Source of the DNA: Trifolium pratense
Lineage: Eukaryota > Streptophyta > Magnoliopsida > Fabales > Fabaceae
NCBI RefSeq assembly: GCF_020283565.1
Contig: NC_060063.1
Coordinates: 42,616,856 to 42,680,855 of the forward strand
Direction: 5' to 3'
Length of the DNA: 64,000 nucleotides
A model generated the notes under the pieces. That model worked only from the letters and a program-made list of their open reading frames with translations, was not told the DNA's origin and did no database searches. The translations under genes were made by a program, and so were the position numbers. Of this stretch, positions 42,600-53,329 are shown in pieces (positions within the stretch are counted from its first letter, which is position 1; every line of letters begins with the position of its first letter).

Positions 42600-44757
42600 C
42601 ACTCTTTAGTTATTTCAACTTGGCGATGATAGCTAAGCAAGGTTGGAATATCATGACAAAACCCAACACGCTTCTGACTAAATTGTATAAAGCAAGGTAT
42701 TTTCCGAACTCCTTTTTTTTGAGTCAAAATTGGGTCATAATCCGAGCTATGCTTGGAGAGGTATTTGGAAATCTCGGGAAATTCTTATGCATGGTTGTAG
42801 GTGGGGTATTAGAAGTGGAGCTAGCATCAAATTAATGAGTGAACCGTGGCTAAGAGGAGACGATGGTGCCTGGCTTCCTTCACCACAAAGCCAAGGTGTG
42901 CATAATTTAACCGTTAATGACCTTATGATTCCAAATTTAAAGTTGTGGGATAAGGACAAAATTGTATCTATTTTTCCGCTGCATATTGCTAATCGTATAC
43001 TTGCCATTCCTTTACTTGACATTGTTGAAGAGGATAAGCTTGTTTGGATTAATAATACACTAGGAAGCACCGACACCTCTATGATTAGGCGTGTCGCGGT
43101 GTCCGACACGTGTCCGTGTCCGACACTCGTATGACACTCCTCCGACACATGTCGGATAGCTCATATCGGTGTTGGAAAAAATTGAATTTTTCCTTTAGTT
43201 TGACACACCTTTGATCGGTGTCCGATACATGTAAAACACTCGTATGACACGTGTCGGACAAGTGTCCCAAAAATAATTATTTTTTCTTTGCTTATACTCT
43301 CCTTATGCACATATTAGACATATCTACAAGAGTTAAAGATGCGTAGAAACAACAATATTGAATTATTGATCAATGAGGGATTTAAGACATTACATTTTGA
43401 TTACGATATTTTTAGTTTTTTCGATTGTAGATGGATAAATAAAGGTAAAATACTATCATATCTTGTTTTAAAACTTTTTTAAAAAAAATAACTTGCTCTA
43501 ATTAGATTTAAATGTATATATTTTGATTCTCAATTTATATGTTTTATAAATATGTAGCGGTGTCAGTGTCCTATATTTTTTACATTAGCGGTGTCGCGGT
43601 ATCCGTGTCCGTGTCGTGTCGCGGTGTCCGTGTCGGAGTCCGTGCTTCATAGATAATACACATGGTCGTGTCAAGAGTGGTTATAAACTATTGTTGGATG
43701 TCACAGGCAAGGTAGATGTTGGGCCACAACGAGAAGATTGGCATAGCCTTTGGACAATCCTTGCTCCCCCTAAGACAAAACATCTCTTATGGAGGATTAG
43801 TAAAGGGTGTTTACCTACTCGAATGCGACTGCAAGAAAGACGTGTACCTTGCCCGTTGTTATGTCCGTTGTGTAATCACCATAATGAAGATGATTGGCAT
43901 GTTTTATTTGGTTGTGATGCTAGTATCCAAGCACGACAAGCAGCAGGTATAGAGCAGTTTTTAGAGCCTTTTTTAGTGCAGGCCAGCAGTGCAAAACATG
44001 CTATACATGCGATTTGTTCTGCAAATGATAAGCAAGCAGCAGGCATTTTTGCGACTTTAGCTTGGGTTTTATGGAATAACCGTAATTGCGAAGTTTGGAA
44101 TGATTCACACGAATCGGGACGAACTTTGGGATTCAAGGCTCGGCATATGTGGGAAGATTGGCTATCTGTTCAGCAGCTGCAACATGACACAGTAGCAGCT
44201 AATACACAGCATGACAGGCGCGATAATACTCAGCAGCAGCAGGCCTTGCGATGGCAGAAACCAGCAGTTGGTTGGTATAAGTGCAATGTCGATGCGTGTT
44301 TTCACAAAGCACTGAATAAAACCAGCTTTGGATGGTGTCTGCGTGATGATAGGGGGAGCTTTGTCATGGCAGCGACGGCGTGGTTGGAAGGAAATTGCTC
44401 CATAGTGGAAGGTGAATCTATAGCCTTGCTTGAAGCTTTGAGAACATTGGAACAAAGAGGCTTGTCTCACGTTGTTATTGAGACGGATTCAAAAAGCGTG
44501 GTGGATGCCATTTCTAATTTACGTGGTGGCAATTCTGAATTTAGTTCTATTGTTTTCAATATTAATAGAATTTTGTTATGTAATCCAAACTTCAAGGTTA
44601 AGTTTATTAAGCGGCAAGCTAACATGGTTGCTCACACACTTGCTAGTGCGGCCATTTTCTAGACTAGCCGCCGTATCTTTGAGACATTACCTCTTTGTAT
44701 TACTCCTTTATTGAATAATGAAATGCTATAGTTTATTGGTTGTCAAAAAAAAAAACT
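42600..44757 (+). pseudogene. 5'-truncated LINE: RT zinc-binding and RNase H, split by a MITE
   Basis: Fragments read FNLAMIAKQGWN, then (shifted frame) GHNPSYAWRGIWKSREILMHGCRW and EPWLRGDDG...LVWINNT up to 43060. The continuation from 43653 is open to 44662: DNTHGRVKSGYKLLL, zf-RVT (CPLLCPLC...DDWHVLFGCDAS) and a complete RNase H (CNVDACFH, EGESIALLEAL, ETDSKSV, ANMVAHTLA). A 3' UTR and poly(A) (44745-44756) follow. One frameshift near 42730 and the MITE insertion disable it. The RNase H catalytic acids are retained. Confidence 0.88.
43061..43652. mobile_element. Mutator-type MITE inserted in the LINE
   Basis: A 592-bp element with inverted ends taggaagcaccgac / gtccgtgcttcatag and dense gtgtcgg/ccgacac subterminal repeats, flanked by a perfect 9-bp duplication ataatacac (43052-43060, 43653-43661). 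Removing it restores the LINE reading ...VWINNT-HGRVKSG. The 9-bp duplication indicates the Mutator superfamily. Confidence 0.85.
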
Positions 44758-46378
44758 TATCCCAATTAAAAACCTTAACTCTTTAGTTAAATTCACATTA
44801 AAAGTCCAGAAGTCATAAAAAGATAGCAAACATTCTTTAGTTTAATAAAAAGTAAGTACAAACATTTTTAATTCTTTAGTGTTCAGGAAGGATTGAGGAG
44901 CAATTTTTTTAATAAGCAAGGAAGCGAAAAAAAAATGATTCATAACATTTTATTCATAAAACTAATTTTCAATGTACTCTATGAACTACCAAAGAAGCTA
45001 AATTTATAAGTGTTGTTTTAATTGATCAATTCACAAATATTAAGAAAGTAGTATATACTAAAGTGTAAGTTTTTAACACTGTTATGGGAAAATGAAAGAT
45101 TTTATAGTATAAGTCCAGTGGATAGAACTAGTAGCATATAAAAGGTGCTGAATATTAATTTGTTATTGTTTATTTTCTAGTATGTTGAACTAGGAGTTTG
45201 AATGTTTGATTGTGTTAGTGTGCTTATATGTTGAACTAGGAGTTTTATTAATTTGTTATTGTTCAGGTTTAGCTATATAAAAAGTTTGAAGCCATAATCT
45301 GAATGTATTCTAAATGGTGCTAAATAATTTTGTTAGTTTGCTTTAGCTATACTATACATGATGCTACCAAAAAATTCAAAGAAGAATTGTGCAAAGGGTT
45401 CTCAACCCCAACCTCAATTCATTCAACCTCAACCACAATCACAATCTCAGTACACTCAATCTCACACTCTACCACAGGCTTCTGTATTATAGGCTTCTGT
45501 ATTAGCTATGTTTGTTCTTTTCTCTGCCCTTATACACCACAGTTTGGTCTAAACTATATGTAAGTTGCGATAAGGTAATTAATAGATAAACAAAATCACC
45601 TTTCTAATTAGTTGAGGAATCAACAGAACTTGAATGTGCCTGTATTATAGGCTTATGTTATCATCAGTATGCTATTTCCCATCATTATGCAGATGATGTT
45701 TTCCTCTGCCCTTATGCTGAGATAAGCTTTAAGATAGTTTTATTTTTCGTCTCTATGAACTTACGTGATACATTCATACTTGTGCTATGACCTCAATGAA
45801 CTTCTCTTTCTGCATTTAGATTTTAATTTTGTCATGAGTGACTTAACTAAAATAAAATGTTTTGGACTGAAAATGCAGGACTGTGTATCACTATAGTTCT
45901 AGCATATTTCTTAAAAAAAAAAAAACTATAGTTCTAGCATACATTAATATTGTTCTATTTGGATATGTTTTTAAATGCAGTCATTCCTCTAATTACCAAT
46001 TTAATCCCATTATATAGTCCCTAATACATATATCAACATAGAACGAGTTTGATTAACAATTTGTAATTGTATGGATCACTATGAAATGTTTCCGATATAG
46101 GATACTATAATGACACTTGAAGATCAAATTTAGTAGTTACTCTTATTAATTGTGCTATTGCCAATTTCCAGTGATTTATTTCTATTTGGTTAACTCTTTT
46201 AAATTGATTTCCGTGTCCATGTTTAGTTTCATGTTGTATGTATGATCAATCTATACTTGAAGTGAGTGTTCAGCTATATATTAGCAAAGTGTTTTTGTAA
46301 AATTTGAAAGTGATTTATATAGATCGTCACTACTCATATAGTTAGTGATCGATTTGTTTTCATGTTTTTAATTGCAGG
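44758..46378. other. AT-rich intergenic DNA
   Basis: 44770-44930 recurs, diverged, at 52745-52915 (aaaagtccaac..gtcataaaaagatagcaaac..ggagcaatttttttaataagcaa), an old duplication in direct orientation. A short Pro/Gln-rich frame at 45360-45491 (SQPQPQFIQPQPQSQSQ) is too short and isolated to call a gene. Confidence 0.45.
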
Positions 46379-46495
46379 ATGAATTAAAGTTGAGGGAAGT
46401 GCTCAAATTTGCAAAAGCATGTGGAGCAATTACAACTACTAGAAAGGAAGCAATTCCAGCTCGTCCCACAGAAGAAGCTGATGTCCACAATAAAA
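46379..46495 (+). pseudogene. last-exon fragment of a fructokinase gene
   Basis: After an intact acceptor (ttaattgcag|g) the frame reads [20 protein letters not shown] and [17 protein letters not shown], which matches the C-terminal helix and tail of plant fructokinases (pfkB family), known for ...[27 protein letters not shown]. No other fructokinase exon is visible within the 1.5 kb upstream. Downstream the frame runs into unrelated sequence. A captured or left-over exon, presumably non-functional. Confidence 0.75.
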
Positions 46496-46632
46496 TGTGT
46501 TTTGGAAGAATATGTATTGAATCTATTGCAGAATATGTATCCCCTCTTATTTATACTTCTAATTTATGATTATGAAGTATAGTTGCAGCATGAAATGTGT
46601 GTTTGCTGCCTATGGAAATTTCTTGAGTAATA

Positions 46633-46961
46633 CTCCCTCCGTCCGAAATTATAAGGGAAAAAAACCCTTTTTTTTTTTGTCCCAAATTATAAGAGAAAAA
46701 ATCATTTTCAAGAATGTTTTTTCCTTATTTTCATGAAAGTAAATGCAAATTGCATTTAATTTCTTTTCTCTCATTTTCTCAATAAACAACAACCAATAAA
46801 GAATACCAAAAAAAAAACAACCAATAAAAATTATTTTTACATCTTCCTATGCAACTTATTCCAAGAAAAACCCACAAAAACATACTTCAAATTTTCATGT
46901 TTTACTTTTTCTTAATAAATGTGATTTTTTTATTTTCCCTTATAATTTGGGACGGAGGGAG
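46633..46961. mobile_element. Stowaway-like MITE, 329 bp
   Basis: CTCCCTCCGTCCGAAATTAT and the complement of CTCCCTCCGTCCCAAATTAT bound the element. TA flanks it (46631-46632, 46962-46963). The left side contains a second, internal gtcccaaattataagagaaaa block, suggesting internal rearrangement. Confidence 0.85.
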
Positions 46962-47109
46962 TACTATTTACACTAGTAATGCATAACTGCTGATATGACT
47001 TTGTAAATAACATTTTGATGAAAGACATTATGATTTACTGTTATGATATGATTATTAAAGGTTTTTTAATATTTATTTTGGTGTTTAAAAAAATATCATT
47101 GTAAAAATA

Positions 47110-47430
47110 TTAAAAAATTCAGAGAAGTTCCAGCAGATTTATCTTCTCTGTGGAAACATGTTTCCTGGAGCTTTTCCCGCGGATTTTACAGCGGAACTAC
47201 CTGCGGAAATGTTGCAGAAACATGTACTGCGGATTTATTCTCATTTTGGGCAGGAAATTCCGCAGGAAAGTTTCCTGAGGATTCCAAAAACGGCAGGAAA
47301 CAATTACCCACAAAGGTTTTAGCTGGGAACCTCAATCCGCAGGGAATTTCGCAGGTAACGTGTTTCCTGCAAATGTTTTCCCCAAATCCGCAGGAAATTC
47401 GCAGGAAAACAACAAATTTCTAGTAGTATA
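47110..47430. mobile_element. CACTA-like transposon end with CCGCAGGAAA subterminal repeats
   Basis: On the minus strand the right edge reads tactactagaaatttgttg, close to the CACTAC(T/A)AGAAA-type end of CACTA elements. About 300 bp next to it contain many direct and inverted copies of ccgcaggaaa/tttcctgcgg. The opposite end was not found, so this is a remnant or a much shortened derivative. Confidence 0.45.
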
Positions 47431-48369
47431 TATATAAAAAAGATATATATATATAAACGGGGGAAATAGACCTAACTTAGTGCGTCCACACAAAAGCGCG
47501 TAGGAAAGAAGAGAGCATTAACACTACTTTTAAAATAAAATTGGAAAAGTAAGTATGAAAATGAATGATTTTATTTTGTTTTCATAAAAAACAATACCAT
47601 ACCATCTTTGAATAAAGGTCTTGTAAATAAATATTTTAAAATACAATTTATTTTTTTTATTTATAGTAAAATATAAAATTTTGTTATAAAAGTTTTATTA
47701 TTTATAATAAAAATTAGTTTTATCAAGATTACATCTTAAAAAAATGAAGATATTTATTCAACAAACAATGAGAACAATGATTCACATAGTTACTTTTCGT
47801 AATTTGAAGTATAATTTTTTTGTGTTTTTCTTAAAATAAGTTTAATAGAAAAATATAAACTTACTTTTTATTAGTTATTGGTTATTGATTATGGGAAAAA
47901 GAAAAAGATGTAGTAAATTAAATGAGAATAAATAAAAGTAAATTTTTAAAATGATAAAATTAATCTTTTTCGCTCATAATTCTAGACATAAGGTCACCCA
48001 TCAATAAATTTGCCTTAGTTAGGTAGATCATGTGGAACCTGCCTAAGCATCAACCATGTTGAACCTGCCACATACCAAGATATAGCTCTCAACTCTCTAT
48101 AAAACCAAGATAGAGTTCTTACATGTAGTAGTTAGCTCTTATCTCAAAACTATTTTCTTTCATGTTACTATTTTCTCAAAACTATTGTAACAAAAAAGTT
48201 AAAAGGAACAAAATTTTCATCACAAAATTCCTAAGAGAAAGATCATATCTAAATTGATAGATCCTTGGTTCTTCTATGTAGTAAGCTCATGTCAACTTAT
48301 CTCTCCCTCTAATATCAATTCCTCCCCCCTCTAATTAATAACCACTTCTTCAACAATACTTACTACTTT
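47431..48369. other. AT-rich DNA; possible old promoter of the HAK locus
   Basis: No gene is recognised. Around 48090-48140 tctctataaaacc occurs twice-like in a C/T-rich context (ctcaactctctataaaaccaagatag), a plausible old TATA region for the HAK pseudogene that follows. Otherwise empty. Confidence 0.4.
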
Positions 48370-49176
48370 TGATTCCTAATTCAACGAGGAGCTTTATTTG
48401 GTTCCTAATTCAACGACTGTAATTTCTTTGATTAATGAGGTAAGTCACAAAAATTCTATTTTCTAGTGTTATATATTTTATTTAATTTTTTTGTTAATCT
48501 GTTAGGTTTCTTCAATTTATTTCATTGTTTTTATTTTTTAAAAGAGCACAAAATTAGCCTTTCTTGAATCTTTTAACCTAAATGTGGCTAAATGATTAAG
48601 CAAAGAGGTAAAAGTGTGAAAATCAAAAGTCTGATGCTAAATATCATTTACAAGTAATTAAAAGCTAAAATATTATGTGTTCATATTCCATTAGAGTGAT
48701 TATGCATTATTTATCCTTATATATTTCAGTCTTCAGCTATACATGTTAATTATTTCTTTTCTTTTTTTTTCTTCATATAGGTCCCTTGGCCGTTGTTGCT
48801 TCAATAATTGCAAGCCAAGCAATTATTTCAGCATCGTTCTCCATGGTATCGCAAGCCTTAAGTATGGGTTGTTTCCCAAAGCTTAAGGTTATATATACAT
48901 ACATCCACAAAACATGAAGGCCAAATTTACATTATTGTGGTCAATTACATGTTTATGGGTGCATGTATTGCGATTACCTATATCTTTCGGCCATCCGAAA
49001 AACTGAGTAATGCTTATGGTAATTTTCTCGCCCACACAACTACATTTATATCACATATGTAAGTTTGAATACTAACCAAGTGTTATGTTTGATGCAGGGG
49101 TTACAATAGCCTGTGATATGGCTATTACAACATTTCTAGTCTCAGTTGTCATGCTAATTGTGTGGAAGAAGAGCTT

Positions 49177-49236
49177 TTGGATAGTTGCTCTCTTTTTTTT
49201 TTTTTTTTTTTGGTTACAGATAGTTGCTCTCTTTAC
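49177..49236 (-). mobile_element. ultrashort retroposition: poly(T) plus 8 bases between 15-bp duplications
   Basis: atagttgctctcttt occurs on both sides of a T-tract followed by ggttacag. Read on the minus strand this is ctgtaacc plus a poly(A) tail flanked by a target duplication, i.e. an almost bodiless LINE-type insertion. Alternatives: slippage or templated repair. Confidence 0.5.
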
Positions 49237-50003
49237 TTAAGAATATTATAAAGCAGTTGTAGTCTTGTAGATGAAGAAAACAGCAACCAAATTCGTAACA
49301 AAACCTTCCAAAAAAGAAATGAAATTCTCATGTTCCCCTATAACTTTGTTTGTTGGGTCTTTAATTAGCACCTATTTAATGCTCATAGAAATAGAAATCA
49401 TTAATAACTTGTAACTCAAGCAGAGACACATAGAGAGAGTGTGCTGAGAGAGAGACTTTTGTTGTGTCATTTTTATCTTATACAGTTAATTAACTTCTCC
49501 AATGTCTATTGAAATTAATTCTATAAGCATCGAGAAAGGTGAAAATGACCACTCCTCCAAGGTGATTTCAATTCTTTTCTTATGTTTTTTTTTTTCTTTC
49601 TTTTTCATCTTTCAATTTCTAGTTTCCATAAATGTCTTAAATATGAAGTAACTTTTTTCCTGTGAATGTTAACAGCTGAGATGGACGACTACACTCTCCT
49701 TAGCATTTCAAAGCACATTTCCCCATGGCATCGATCACATGGATGATCTCCTAGGTGTATTGTCCATGATCTATTGGACAATCTTGTTCATCCCTGCATC
49801 AAGTATCTTTGGATTACAACATTTCTAGTCTCAGTTGTCATGCTAATTGTGTGGAAGAAGAGCTTTTGGATAGTAGCTCTCTTTGCTTTACTATTCAGCT
49901 TCATTAAATTGACTTATCATCATTGATGGTAAAGTTCACAGAGGGTGGCTTAGTTTCCAGCCTATTTATCAGCCTACCTTGCCTTCACTCAGTTGTTGTC
50001 TTA

Positions 50004-50245
50004 GTGCCCGTTTGGGCCTCCTTAATTTTGTCTTAAAAGTTATTTTAAGAATAAAGTTGAAAATAAAAGCTTTAAACTTAAAGTTAAAGTTGTTTGATAT
50101 TTATTATTTTTTTCAACTTAATTATCACTTTTAAGTTAAATCTGTTTGGTAAAATAGATTAATAACTAACTTATCATAAATTTCATGATCATCTAAATTT
50201 AATTAAAAGATAATTATCCTAATAATATAACAAACATAAAAAAAG

Positions 50246-50282
<37 letters not shown>

Positions 50283-50464
50283 CTTAAAAAAGATAATTAT
50301 CATAATTTTTTTTATGAAAATTAATTTTTTTTAAGTCACTTATATTGTGTTTTTTATTAGAAAAAGACACTTATTATTTTAATAACTTTATCAAAATCGT
50401 GTTTGGCCCTACTTCTCCTTAAAAGAAGTAGAGAAGTAAAAAATAAGAAGGGTCAAACGGGCAC
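50004..50464. mobile_element. Harbinger-like MITE, 461 bp, with a paralogous empty site
   Basis: The ends GTGCCCGTTTGG and (minus) GTGCCCGTTTGA are inverted repeats. TTA flanks it (50001-50003, 50465-50467). The HAK copy at 32026-32036 shows the uninterrupted phrase gttgtcttagtttcc with a single TTA. The core contains an (AAT)n run at about 50246-50279. Confidence 0.85.
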
Positions 50465-50523
50465 TTAGTTTCCATTAAGGCAACACCAACTATTAGGGTT
50501 TCATTAGGGGATAGGTATGTATT

Positions 50524-51712
50524 TGATAGGGATTTTTGTGTTTTTGGTATTGCGGAATTTGGTGGGATATAATTTTAGGGAGAAAACTCTCCTCAAATAT
50601 ATTTTTTTTTTTTGATAAATTAAGAGAATAGCGGGTATCAAAGAGATTTTAAGAATACCAATTAAGGCACACATAAAGTCCCTCGTCGTCTACCATAGTC
50701 TCATATGTAATAATAAAAAAGAAAAAAAGTACAAAAGAAAAATAAACTGGGGGGACATGAAACCTGACCCAGCAAAGTGCAACTCGACCCAAATGGGTGA
50801 TACAAATACATAAATCAGCACAAGTTTAATCAACTTAATCGAGCCTAACTGATTATCCTCAAGCACGAGTGTGGCAAACGTCCCAAAGAGATAAACGTAG
50901 AACAACGAAGAAGCATGCAAACTTCTATTTATTCCTAAAAGATAAAATAGGAGTCCATATTCAATTAAGGCGAATGAACTGACCGTCAGCACGGAACGGC
51001 ACACGTACCCACTACTCCATGCAGCAAGCAGCAAGCGATGATGGCTTTTTCAAGCTAAACAGTCCGAAATCATGGAATGATACGGATATTGAGATAGACC
51101 CGACAAAGTGAGACCTCCGTAACAACCTATGACGAATCAAATCTTGTTAAAGCAAGCCAGAACCAATTGAGCGCCATATCAAGGGATGGTCAATCAACAC
51201 GGTCTAGCCCCACAAGAAAGATCAAAACACCGGTGACTACTACCGTCAACACGGAGTATCTCCGTACCTAGCTCTTTCGAGTAAATTAGGCCGAATTGGG
51301 TCATGATAGTCTAGCTCGTGGATAGCTTCTAACAAAACAGCGCGCATAGGAATGAATTGACCGCCAACACAGTAACAATCCAATATAAAATTCCCTGCAA
51401 CACAGCAAGACGACAACGGCGACGGAGGCAACATCTTTACCTGGTTGACTCCTCAAATATAGGGTTATATGAAGAATACTAAAGTTCTTGTTTTATTCAT
51501 CATGCTTATGGCTCTATATATAGAGCTACATAAAAACAAATCATATATTTTAAAAAAAAGAAATTAATCCTATAATAAATTCTAAACAAATCTTAAATAT
51601 TCTAAACAGAAATATAAATCATAAATCCTAATATTATTTTATTTCAAATATAAATCTAAACTATATTTAAATATAAAATCTTCAAAAAGATATTGAGGCA
51701 TTATTCTCGACA
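50524..51712 (-). repeat. solo LTR in the HAK C-terminal exon
   Basis: TGATAGGG...TCGACA on the + strand with a perfect 5-bp duplication GTATT (50519-50523, 51713-51717). The minus strand has a TATA box (ctctatatatagagcc, about 51512-51527). 847 bp of its length is a nested retroposon, so the LTR proper is about 340 bp. The HAK arm at 31.9 kb shows the uninterrupted site. Confidence 0.8.
50602..51448 (-). mobile_element. LINE-type retroposon nested in the solo LTR
   Basis: An 847-bp minus-strand unit ends in a poly(A) tract (T-run at 50602-50612) and is flanked by a perfect 13-bp duplication ctcctcaaatata (50589-50601, 51449-51461), the signature of target-primed reverse transcription. It opens with a short frame (MLPPSPLSSCCVAGNF...) and has no RT or RNase H domain. 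It is either a 5'-truncated LINE 3' UTR, a LINE-mobilised SINE-like unit, or a retroposed transcript. Confidence 0.75.
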
Positions 51713-51995
51713 GTATTTAGGCGCATGGAGAGAGTAGAGAATACAAAATCTTCCGGTGCAATATAAAGCATGAGTATAGTGATCGGATTGGAGATTTGAA
51801 TGAGTTTGAGTCTGAATTAATCAATTATCTCAGAGAATTTATCAAACATAGCCATACATACACAACAAGTTGAACCTGCAGCAATTGTTGAGCAATTAGA
51901 CGAGGAAGAGGAAAATGTAATTGCTGATCCACGTGTTTTGATTCCAAAAGCCCGCTATTTTTACATTGAACTTGTTATTATGTATTAATTGAACA

Positions 51996-53329
51996 ATTAG
52001 ACGTGGAAGAAGAAAATGCAATTGTTGTGCCACTATTTATTAATAGTATATAAGACCGTTATTTATTTTGTGTTTTTTTCTTTACATAAACTTTTTGTTT
52101 GTTTCAGTGTAAAAAAGCTTGTTTAATGAAATATTAAATATGACTTAGTCGTGAAATTCCATTAAACATAAAAACATTTAAAAAATGATAAAGTTAGTCA
52201 AATTTTAATTTTTTTGAAACAATTAGGTAAATATTTAATTCTATCCCTTTCTTCATCTTCACGCTAATTAGACACTCGTAACTTATCCTTCTTTTAATTT
52301 TTAGATTTGTATTTCTCTTTGATAATATTTTAAATCACACTAAACTTGATTTTTTTAAGTTTCTGTTAATTAGATGTAAAATAAATTATTTTAAGCAAAA
52401 TTGAAAGTGCAGCAACATCTTTATACTAACTGGATAACACTCTAACTATGTTGGCACTCAATTAAAGAAAATCAACATAACCGAAAATTAGGGAAACCAG
52501 GCCAATCAATGAAAAAGTCATCTCTAATACAACTGGGAGTTACTTTTGCCGCCATACTGGTTACTCAAACACTGTCCGCGACTTAAGTAGCAGACAACTT
52601 TTTTTTCCAAAATGCCTTATTTTTACGCATACGCTACTTAAGTCGCGGATGTGTAAAAATACGACGCGCGAGTAACTAGTAGGATGGCAAAAGTAGCTCT
52701 CAATACAATTTTGAAAAGAAATTCCACCAACAAATAAGTTCATTACACTAAAAGTCCAACTTAACTAAATTTCAAGAACAGACGTTAAAGTCGTGAAGTC
52801 ATAAAAAGATAGCAAACCTTCTTTAGTTTAACTTAAGGGGAGGGGGAAATGTTAGCAGCAAACATTCTTAATTCTTTATCTTCTGGTTTGAGGAGCAATT
52901 TTTTTAATAAGCAAATGTTTGTTGTTAATATTATATATTATTTAGTCTTCACAGCTTTACTAAACTTATAATCATTCAAGGGATGATTAAAAATTGAACC
53001 TCTGGGCAAAGTTATGGAGCTACAAAGTACAAATAATACATGCTAATCTTAGTCTAAAATATCCCAAACATTCATGTGATGATCAATGAGAGTAGGGGAA
53101 AACCAAAAAAGCTATTTACATCTAGCATGATATGTGATTCCTTCTTGAGTTGGTTATAGAGCAGCATAAACTAATTCCCCTAATATATGCTTTATTTATA
53201 TGTAAATAACCATGTCATTTGATCCTTTAGGATGCAGTTGTTTTATAGCACTGATTTTGGTGCTCAAATTTTTGTCATCATTCGCTTCCAAGTAAGAATT
53301 TGGCTTTGAACTTTCTAAGTTTTGTAATT
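51996..53329. other. AT-rich intergenic DNA
   Basis: A partial second copy of the HAK tail (gaacaattagacgtggaagaagaaaatgcaattgttg) is at about 51990-52026. 52745-52915 repeats 44770-44930. The remaining part shows no gene; the last 250 bp are probably 3' UTR of the PHL-like pseudogene. Confidence 0.45.
52537..52699. mobile_element. MITE with 30-bp inverted ends
   Basis: gagttacttttgccgccata and (minus) gagctacttttgccatccta are inverted repeats. A second inverted pair cgcgacttaagtag / ctacttaagtcgcg lies inside. Flanks taatacaact / caatacaatt suggest a 9-10 bp duplication. Confidence 0.65.

Larger units (their letters stand above)
48370..51995 (+). pseudogene. scrambled HAK/KUP potassium-transporter pseudogene
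   Basis: In order: leader-like exon with donor (48420-48445); membrane exon [21 protein letters not shown]...GCFPKLKV, then frame-shifted [20 protein letters not shown] (48783-49015); exon GVTIACDMAITTFLVSVVML (49098-49190); then, out of order, an N-terminal start MSIEINSISIEKGENDHSSK (49503-49562) and LSLAFQSTFPHGIDHMDDLLGVLSM (49698-49790), lacking the GDIGTSPLY-type block; the membrane exon again (49815-49920); and finally the C-terminal region (49970-50523 and 51713-51995, ...EQLDEEEENVIADPRVLIPKA). HAK/KUP proteins carry K+ across membranes, but this copy cannot. Interrupted by a Harbinger-like element and a solo LTR. Confidence 0.75.

Noticed and set aside
45330..45563. Short ORFs around a Pro/Gln-rich phrase
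   Set aside because: Too short, interrupted, no recognised domain, no splice context that extends it.
50690..51434. Two minus-strand ORFs (114 and 62 aa) as host genes
   Set aside because: They lie inside a poly(A)-tailed retroposon with a 13-bp duplication and show no protein-family pattern.
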